This document shows positions 28,223 to 38,300 of a DNA stretch of 64,000 nucleotides, piece by piece. Position numbers and translations under genes: made by a program. Source of the stretch: Xenorhabdus griffiniae (GTDB lineage Bacteria > Pseudomonadota > Gammaproteobacteria > Enterobacterales > Enterobacteriaceae); assembly GCF_001028135.1 (NCBI RefSeq), contig NZ_LDNM01000017.1, positions 1 to 64,000 on the forward strand. The letters are read 5' to 3'. The notes below the pieces were generated by a model that did not search any database, was not told the origin of the DNA, and was given only the letters and a program-made list of their open reading frames with translations. Within the stretch, counting starts at the first letter, position 1, and every line of letters starts with the position of its first letter.

Positions 28223-29005
28223 ATGATCCCGTTTGATAGTGAAACCCTTTCCCGCCTTGTCAGTGATTTTTTCTGGCCAATGGTGCGCCTGTTGGCCTTG
28301 TTCAGCACCGCCCCCATTTTCAGTGAAAAACAGATACCGATAAACGTTAAAATTGGCTTGGCCTTAGTGATCACAGCGTTACTCGTTCCAACCCTTCCCT
28401 CCCCGCAAATTCCGATTTTTTCTGTTGCCGGAATTTGGGTTTTGATACAACAAGTATTGATTGGTATGGCCCTGGGATTGACCATGCAGATCACCTTTGC
28501 CGTAGTGCGTCATGCAGGTGAAGTACTCGGCTTACAAATGGGGCTTTCATTCGCCACTTTTTTTGATCCTACCGGTGGCCCGAATATGCCTATCTTAGCC
28601 CGCATCCTCAATATGATGATGATGTTGCTGTTCCTGGCTTTTGATGGGCATTTATGGCTATTATCAATTCTGGCCGATACATTTTATTCTATTCCCATTC
28701 AATCAACCCAATTGAATCCAAAGGGTTTCTTACTGCTATCCCAAAGTGCCAGCCTGATTTTTATCAATGGCATGATGCTGGCAATGCCAATGATTACCCT
28801 ACTTCTGGTTCTGAATTTTTCTCTGGGCATGTTAAACCGCATGACACCCCAACTTTCTGTATTTGTGGTCGGTTTTCCATTAACGCTGACAGTGGGGATT
28901 TTCACGCTTTCCCTGTTATTTCCAACATTGGTGCCATTCACTGAGCGGTTATTTGGTGAAATGTTTGACCATTTGGCGATCATTATTCGTGAACTGGTAC
29001 GGTAG
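28223..29005 (+). CDS. fliR: Flagellar export gate protein FliR
   Basis: FliR (260 residues) completes the FliPQR export gate in the inner membrane. It has about six hydrophobic segments, with LARILNMMMMLLFLAFDGHL and the C-terminal MLNRMTPQLSVFVVGFPLTL conserved. It starts two bases after fliQ and is the last flagellar gene here; the NRPS begins 319 bases downstream on the same strand. Confidence 0.96.
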   Translation: MIPFDSETLSRLVSDFFWPMVRLLALFSTAPIFSEKQIPINVKIGLALVITALLVPTLPSPQIPIFSVAGIWVLIQQVLIGMALGLTMQITFAVVRHAGEVLGLQMGLSFATFFDPTGGPNMPILARILNMMMMLLFLAFDGHLWLLSILADTFYSIPIQSTQLNPKGFLLLSQSASLIFINGMMLAMPMITLLLVLNFSLGMLNRMTPQLSVFVVGFPLTLTVGIFTLSLLFPTLVPFTERLFGEMFDHLAIIIRELVR

Positions 29006-29324
29006 CTGTTATTTTTCTGATAAACCCGTCAATCTGGCGGGATAACTTCCATCTTATCCTGATACTCCTCTTCAACCATCCGCTATAGCACCCGCACCCA
29101 ACATTAACGTTAACATTTAAGCTACAAAAAATATCGACACACGGTATTTATTTCAGTTAATTTAATTTCAAAATGTTACTATCAAGCGTGCATTTAGCAT
29201 AAAAAGCCGCCAAATTGGCGATAATCAGTTCATTTTTACAAAAAAACAGTTACAGGCGGTGTTTAATTTACTTTCAAACGGATGCAACAAATAAAAATCA
29301 AATAACTACAAAGGAGTAATGAAA
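29006..29324. other. Intergenic region between fliR and the NRPS
   Basis: This 319-base AT-rich stretch has no gene. A weak hairpin CCCGTC/GGCGGG lies at 29025-29041 without a T run, so fliR termination is not clear and read-through into the NRPS is possible. A palindrome CGCCAA-A-TTGGCG at 29208-29220 could be an operator. I could not identify a confident promoter by eye. A strong AGGAG ribosome site sits at 29312-29316. Confidence 0.6.
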
Positions 29325-32300
29325 ATGTTACACAAAAATTCTTCACAAACTTCTTCAGACGCTTGTCATAACCATTCTCTCTCTTTGTCTGCCTCTCCTC
29401 TTAGTTCTTATCCTCTTAGTTCTCCCCAGCAAGCCATCTGGTTTGATCAGGCTATTCATCCCAATTCTTCCAACTACAACCTCAGCATTTTTATCTGCAT
29501 TGAAGGAGAATTGAATGAAGCATTATTTGCCCGTGCCTTTGAATCCGTTGTTTATTGTCATGACACTCTGCGGTTGCAGTTTCTCAACACCCACGCTTTA
29601 CCCAGACAAAAAGTGGTGCATTCTCTCCCGGTAGCTATAGATATACAGGATTTTTCATTGCATCCAGAGGCTGAAACCAAAGTAAAACAATACATGGATG
29701 ACGAGTTCATGCATCCATTTCGCCTGAACGAGACACTGTGGCGTTCCAGATTATTGCGGGTCAGCAATACCTGTCGGTACTGGCAATTTTGCTGTCATCA
29801 TTTAGTCATTGATGGCACGGGTATGTTCATCCTCATCAACAAGGTTATCGATGCCTATAACCGCCTGATGAAAGGAGAAACCCTGAACAACTCCGCTCAT
29901 TCTTATCTGGATTTTATTACGGATAACCTCAATTATCTTGCTTCCGAACACTACTCGCACGATAGGCAATTTTGGTTGAAGCGCTATGAAAACCCGCCGC
30001 CTCCCTTGCTCCAGCCTGTCAATTGCACTAACACGACGGGCCATAAACAAATCAAACCCACGGCTGCCCAGTCTGTCATTTGGTCAATCGACCATGCTCT
30101 TTTTAAACGTATCGAAAACGTAGCGGGTGGGCAGGGATTGCCCTTCCTGCATTTCATGTATGCCATTCTGGCCTGCTATTTCACCCGAGTCACCGATGTC
30201 AATGAAATTGTCATTGGTGTTCCCGTGCACAACCGCAAAAATACGCGACAAAAGTACACGATGGGTATGTTCGCATCCGTGATCCCTATTGGTATCACCC
30301 TTTCGCCGGAAGATACGTTTCGTGATGTCATGCGCAAAGCCGCAACCGAAATGAGTCTTTGCCATGAACATGACCGTTTTCCCATCGCAGAACTCAACCG
30401 ACAAATACCCTCGCGGCAACAAGTCGGAAATGCGCGATTATTTGACGTGACTTTATCTCTCGAACCGTTTAAAGCTAATTTGCATATGGAAGGAGAAAAC
30501 GTCAGCGCCAAACAGTTCGACCTGCGTTCCGGCACTCCCTATCCTCTTTGTGTCAGAATGAAGCAATACACAAACACCGCCCGCCCTGAAGATACCTATT
30601 CTCCGGTTTCCATTGAGTTCTATTTTTCTCCTGATTATCTGAGTACCCCGGAGGTTACGGCGCTCCGCTCTCGTCTTGCTGTCCTGCTTGACGCCGCTCT
30701 CACTTCTCTGGAGACCCCCTCTCTTGCGCAGACAAAAATAGTCAATCTGCCAATCCTGCCCGATATCGAACGCCAGCAGGTATTAAGGGATTTCAATGCC
30801 ACTCAAACCGAGTTCCCGCAAGATACGCTGATTCATCAACTGTTCGAAGCACAAGTGCGACGCACACCCGATGCCACCGCCGTGGTTTTTGAAGAGCAAT
30901 CTCTGAGCTACGATGAACTGAACAAACGCGCCAACCGTCTGGCGTATCATCTGATTGCTCTCGGCGTGCGTCCTGATGATCGGGTGGCAATTTGTATTGA
31001 ACGTAGTCTGGAAATGGTGGTCGGTTTATTAGGTATCCTCAAGGCCGGTGGCGCTTTCGTTCCCCTTGACCCGACTTATCCAACCTCGCGGCTGACCTAT
31101 ATGCTCAATGACTCAGCCCCCGTGGCGCTGATAACTCAAACAACGGTGACAGGAATAGGGAACAGTCACCTGCCTGTCATTCTACTGGATATTCCAGACG
31201 ATCCTGTTTTGGATGGAAGATCGGAAGAAAACCCAGAAATCCCGTCATTAGGACTAACCTCCCGTCATCTGGCTTATGTTATCTATACCTCCGGCTCCAC
31301 AGGGCAACCCAAAGGGGTTATGATCGAACATCGCAGTTTGTGTAACCTGATTACCACCCAGCAAGACCGACTCTCCATCACGTCAGACAGTCGGATCTTG
31401 CAGTTTGCCTCAAACAGTTTCGATGCCTGTATTTGGGAATTCGGCATGGCTCTACTGGCGGGCGGATGCCTTTACCTTGCCAGGCGGGAAAACCTGCTGC
31501 CGGGAACAACCCTGTCTCACTATTTAGAGACTCACACCATGACTCATGCCCTCTTGTCCCCCACGGCTCTGGCAACGATGGACTCGCTTCCGGCAACCCT
31601 GCAAACCTTAATGGTGGGAGGAGAAGCCTGTCCGCCTACGCTGACCAAACGCTGGGCATCAGGACGACAGATGATCAATGCATATGGCCCGACGGAAGCC
31701 ACTGTTTGTGCTACTCTTTGCCGATGTGAAAGTCAGGGAGATAATGCCCCGCCGATTGGTCGCCCCATCGCCAATACCCAGATCTATATCCTTGACAGGC
31801 ACGGCCAACCCGTTCCGTGGGGAGTGGCAGGAGAAATATATATCGCGGGCGTCGGCGTTGCCCGTGGTTACCTGAACCGTCCCGAACTCACTGCCGAACG
31901 TTTCCTCATTAATCCGTTCTCTTCTGAGCACAATGCGCGTATGTACAAAAGCGGGGATCTGGGACGTTGGCTACCCGATGGCAAAATTGAATATCTCGGC
32001 CGTAATGATTTCCAGATCAAACTGCGGGGTTTCCGCATTGAGCCGGGAGAGATCGAAGCAAGGCTGCGGCAATGCCACGGCGTACGTGAGGCTTTGGTAC
32101 TGCCTTGTGAAAAATTACCTTGTGAAAACAGTCCGGTATCAAAACAGCTAATCGCCTACTTGTTACCGAAGACCGGTGTTGAACTGGAACCCATGACATT
32201 AAGGCAGCAACTCGCACAACATCTGGCTGAATACATGATACCCGGTGCTTTCGTGACACTCGACGCCTTCCCACTCACACCCAATGGCAAACTTGACCGT

Positions 32301-35300
32301 CAGGCTCTTCCCAAACCCGATCATACGGCAATCGTCACACGCAGTTACCAGACGCCCATAGGCGAAGCAGAAACTCTCCTGAGTCAAATTTGGCAAATGT
32401 TGCTCGGCGTGAAATATGTCAGCCGCTGCGATCACTTTTTCGAGCTTGGCGGGCACTCGCTGACAGCCATTGGTCTGATCGAAAAACTTCGTGAATTGGG
32501 GTGGTCTCTTGACATTCAGAATGTATTCACCAAACCCGTATTGAAAGAGATGGCCAAAGCGCTACTGTCGGTACAAAAAGATACCGTTCAAGGGAATACC
32601 GCGCAAGAAAATGCAACTGTGTTCACTGTACCACCTAATCTCATTCCAGAAGGCTGTACTGCCATTACCCCCGACATGTTGACTTTAGTTTCCCTGTCCC
32701 GGCACGAGATTAATGCCATCGCTGCCACTATTCCTGGTGGTGCGGCCAATATTCAGGATATCTATCCTCTTGCACCGCTACAGGAAGGTATTTTGTTCCA
32801 TCATCTGCTACAAAAACAAGGTGATACTTATCTGTTACGCGAGTTGCTTGCCTTCGACACCCGCGAACGGCTCGATATCTTTCTGGCAACCTTACAACGG
32901 GTCATTAACCGTCACGATATTCTGCACACGTCAATCTACTGGCAGGGGTTAGCACAACCTGTGCAGGTTGTCTGGCGACAGACATCTTTGAACATCAAGA
33001 CATTCTTACCCGATGACGATCAGGATATTCCTCGCCAATTACTGGCGCGTACCGATCCCCATCACTACCGCCTTGATGTGAGTCAGGCACCACTATTTTC
33101 CGCTGACATCGCCTATGACCCGCATCAGGATGAGTGGTTACTGGTTTTATGCATCCATCATTTAGTCTGTGATCATATAACACTGGAACGTATCATTGAT
33201 GAAATTGATCTATTATCACCCGACCATAGCGAAAAGGGATATCCTGACCATCGTCATTCTGTAAAATTACCCCCAATATTGCCTTATCGTCATTTTGTGG
33301 CCCAATGCCTGCATTGGCCGACGTCAGATCATGAAGCCTATTTTCGTAAAATATTCTCTGACATAGATGCACCCACAGCGCCTTTCGGGATACTGGATAT
33401 TCACAGTGAGGATAAGCAGATAACCGAGGCCAAACAGCCACTGGATGCGGCACTGTCCAGAGCTATTCGCACCCAAGCCCGTCGTCAGGGTGTCAGCCCC
33501 AGTATATTGTTTCATGTTGCTTTGGCGCTGGTGCTGGCAAAAACCAGTGGCCGCGACGATGTCGTCTTTGGTACGGTATTGTTGGGACGTATGCAGGGCA
33601 GTACCGGCATTGATCACATGATGGGGCTGCTTATCAATACGTTGCCCATTCGGATCGGACTGACAGATAATAGTGCACAGGCGATCGTTCAAGAAACCTA
33701 CCTCAATTTGATGAACTTGCTGGAACATGAACAGGCAACACTGACACTGGCGCAACATTGCAGCCGTGTGTTACCCCCTTTGCCGCTCTTTAACACACTA
33801 TTCAATTATCGTCATAGCCAGGCGGATATTACTCTGGCTAAATGGGAAGGTGTGCGTCTGCTGATGGAAGAAGAGAGGATCAATTATCCTATCGGTTTAT
33901 TTGTTGATGATTGGGGCGATGGATTTAGTTTGGTTGCTCAAACCGTATCGGGCATCGATCCGATTCGGCTGATCGGCTATATGACCACTGCCCTGACGGG
34001 GCTACTCGAAGCGCTGGAAACCGCCCCCCACCAGCCAGTTTTGGCTATTCCGATTTTGCCCAATGCGGAACGTCAACAAGTGCTGGTGGATTTTAACGCA
34101 CTCCCATCTTCTCCAGACCTTGTATTCTCTCAAAATACAGCAACCGACGTCCCACAAGATGCATTTATTCACCAACTGTTTGAAAAGCAAGTACAGCAAA
34201 ATCCCGATGCGATTGCTGTCATCTTTGAAGAGCAATCATTGAGTTATGCTGAACTGAACCGTCAAGCCAATTGTTTAGCGCATTATCTGATTACCCTGGG
34301 TGTCCGCCCGGATGATCGGGTGGCGATTTGTTCTGAACGCAGTCCGGTTATGATGGTGGGATTACTCGCTATCCTTAAGGCTGGCGGGGCCTATGTTCCG
34401 CTCGACCCAAACTATCCAGCCGAACGACTGGCTTATATACTTGAAGATGCCGCTCCCGTTGCCTTGCTCACCCAAACTTTATTCACCCAAACAACGTTAA
34501 TCAATCGCCTGACCAACGTCCCCATTGTGGATCTCAACCATCTTGCATTTCTTAGTGCCGACATGCCAGATAGCAACCCTGATCCTCAAGTGCTTGACCT
34601 AACCTCACGCCATCTGGCTTATGTGATTTATACCTCGGGTTCAACAGGCCTGCCTAAAGGGGTAATGAATGAACATCGCGGGGTTGTGAATGGTCTGCTC
34701 TGGTCACAGAAGACTTATCAATTAACCCCGCAGGATCGGGTCTTGCAGAAAACACCCTTTAGTTTTGATGTTTCCGTTTGGGAGCTATTCCCGCCCCTGA
34801 TGTCTGGGGCACAATTAATTCTGGCTCGTCCCGATGGTCATAAAGATCCGCACTATTTACGGTCTGAGATAGAAAAACGCCAGATTACTCTTCTCTACTT
34901 CGTGCCTGCCATGCTACAGCAATTTGTCCATGCTATTCCTGCCGGTTGTTGTCCTTCCTTGCGTCATATTTTATGCAGTGGTGAAGAATTTCCTTATGCT
35001 TTACAGCAGAAATGTCTGTCCCATTTTGCTCACTGCCAGTTACACAATTTATATGGCCCGACTGAAGCGGCGATTCATGTCACCGCCTGGCAATGCGTGC
35101 CGGATCGTTATATCGGACGAGTACCGATTGGGAAACCCATCGCCAATATCCAAATTTATCTGCTTGATAGTCACAAAAAACCCGTGCCAATCGGTGTTAC
35201 AGGGGAGCTTTACATTGGTGGGATCGGTGTTGCCCGAGGTTATCTGAACCGTCCAGAACTAACCGCAGAACGCTTCCTTGCTGATCCTTTTTCTTCAGGC

Positions 35301-38300
35301 CCTGATGCCCGCCTCTACAAAAGTGGTGATCTGGCGCGTTGGTTGCCTGACGGTAATATTGAATATCTTGGTCGTAATGATTTTCAGGTCAAGATCCGGG
35401 GTTTTCGTATCGAACTTGGCGAAATTGAGACGACTCTGGCGCAATGTCACGGTGTACGGGAAGCGGTTGTAATTGTCCGAGAAGATATCCCGAATGAAAA
35501 GCGTCTGGTTGCTTATCTGCTCGCCGAACCCAATGCGACACTGGTGCCAGCAGAACTACGCCAGCAACTGGCGCAACACCTTGCCGAATATATGCTGCCC
35601 AGCGCCTTTGTCACGCTAGCGACTTTCCCGTTAACCCCTAACGGTAAACTCGACCGCCAGGCACTGCCAGAGCCAGATCAAACAGCACTCGCAACCCGCA
35701 ATTACGCAGCACCCATCGGAGACATAGAAACAGCGCTGGCCGGCATTTGGCAACAATTGCTGAAACTGGAACAAGTCGGTCGTCATGATCATTTCTTTGA
35801 ACTCGGTGGTCATTCTCTGCTCGCCATTCAGCTTGCCGCACGAATACGCCAGAAACTGGCGCGAGAATTGCATTTGCAGCAACTCTTTTCCCATCCTGTT
35901 CTGGCTGATTTGGCTGCCTTGCTCATCGACACGCCGGTCACAACCCACATCGTTATTCCCGCTACCGATCGCAATCAACCACTACCACTCTCTTTCTCCC
36001 AACAACGCTTGTGGTTCCTTACCAGACTCAACAGCAAAGCCAGTCTGGCCTATCATATCCCGATAATCCTGCATCTCAGCGGAGATCTCGATCATGCGGC
36101 GTTTACGTCTGCACTTGACCATCTCGTTAGCCGACATGAAAGTCTGCGAACCCGTTTTGTCCTGATTGATGACCAACCTTACCAACACATAGATAATGCC
36201 GATACGGGTTTTTCTCTGACCTGTCAGGATCTGCGCGGGCTAGACGAAATTTCTCGTATGGCCCGCATTCACGAATTAGCGGAACTTGAAACACAAACCC
36301 CATTCGATTTCGCTAATGAGCCAATGATCCGAGGTCATTTACTGCAACTGTCTGATAAAGAACATGTGCTGATCCTTACCCAGCATCACATCATCACCGA
36401 TGGCTGGTCAGTAGGGATATTGCTCCGCGAACTGAGTGCCCTCTACCGTACCGCACAAGGGAAGTGTGGCAATCCTTTGCCCCACCTTCCCATCCAGTAT
36501 GCGGACTATGCCGTCTGGCAACAGAAATGGCTGCAAGGTGATGTGCTTACTGCACAACGGGATTTCTGGCAGAAACAACTGCAAAACGCACCGACATTGC
36601 TGACTCTCCCTATTGATCATCCACGCCCGCCAGAACAAAGTTACACCGGCGATCATGTGCCCGTGCACCTGAATGTTGATTTATTGTCGGCTCTCAAAGC
36701 GCTCGGACAACGGCAGGATGCCACATTATTTATGATGTTGCTTGCAGCCTGGAGCATCGTGCTGGCCCGTTTGAGTGGGCAGGATGATGTTGTCATTGGC
36801 ATCCCCGTTGCCAATCGTTCATTGAGTGACCTTGAAGGCTTGATTGGCTTTTTTGTCAATACCCTGCCTTTACGCATCAAACTGGAACAGGCCAACCCGG
36901 TGACCAATCTGCTTGCCCATGTTCGGGAACAGACGCTGGCAGCTTATGCACATCAAGACCTGCCTTTTGAACAATTGGTGGAAATCCTAAAACCCGAACG
37001 CAGCTTAAGCTACAACCCCATTTTTCAGGTTATGCTGGCCCTGAACAATACCCCCACTCAATCCCTTGAATTACCGGGTTTATCTGTCTCGAAGATAGCG
37101 CCGCCACACCGCAGCGCGTACTTTGACCTGACATTGTCACTGACCGAAAGCCGGGAGGGTCTCAGTGGTTATCTGGAATATGCATCAAGCCTGTTCGACC
37201 GGCCGACGGTTGAACGCATGGTGGGTTATCTCATCCATGTACTGACTGCCATGACAACGAATGAAACACAGACTATTGCCCGTCTGCCGGTGTTGTCCGT
37301 GGCAGAACGCCAACAATTATTGATTGATTTCAATGCCCCTCAAGCGGATTTTACGCATAATGCGCTGATTCACCAGCTGTTCGAAGCGCAGGTACAACGC
37401 ACACCAGATGCTACGGCGGTGATCTTTGAAGAACAATCCTTGAGTTATGACGAACTGAACTGCCGGGCCAACCAACTGGCACATAGTTTGATGGCTTTTG
37501 GTGTACGCCCTGATGACCGCGTGGCCATTCAGGTTGAACGAGGTTTGGATATGATCATTGGTCTGTTCGGGATCTTAAAAGCAGGTGCCGGTTATATCCC
37601 GCTTGATCCAGCATATCCTGCCGAGCGGCTGATTTATCAGTTGTCAGACTGCAAGCCTGCCATATTGCTGACCCAGAAACATTTACAGGCACGCTTACCA
37701 ATACAAGGTATTCCCATCTGGCTGCTGGACGATGAAATTCATCAAAATAATCTGCAAAAACAGCCTGATTATAATCCTGACAGCCGGCAAACAGGCGCTC
37801 AGCCTCATCATTTGGCCTATATCATCTATACCTCGGGTTCAACCGGAAACCCCAAAGGCGTCATGCTGGAACATCGCAATGTTGTCAGCCTTATCCATGC
37901 TCATTGCCAGATCAGTGAACCAGGCTTGGGGGATCGTATTCTGCAATTTGTGACTTTCGCGTTTGACATTTCAGTGTCAGATATTTTTCCTACTCTGGCA
38001 TCAGGTGCCACGCTGGTTTTGCGACCACCTCATATCAAAATACCGAATAGCACGTTTGTTAATTTTTTACGTGAACAAAAAGTAACGATCATCAATATAC
38101 CGACGGCTTTCTGGCACCATTGGGCGCAAGAAATGAAAGCTGAACGTGTCGGTTTCAGCCCCTATATACGTACCGTTATTGTGGGGGGGGATAAAGTAGA
38201 ATACCGTTATTTAGTGGATTGGCTGTCGTGCCCGGAAACCCAATCTTGCCGCTGGTTCAACGCTTATGGTCCGACAGAAATCACCATCACGGCTACCGCT

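Noticed and set aside
29025-29041. CCCGTC/GGCGGG hairpin as the fliR terminator
   Set aside because: The stem is only six pairs with a wobble and no T run follows, so it was not called a terminator.
33150-33170. Degenerate active site (Asp-His instead of Asp-Gly) as evidence that C2 and C4 are dead
   Set aside because: This variant occurs in both dual-type domains here and, as I recall, in active members of the dual E/C class, so it is more likely a class feature than a defect.
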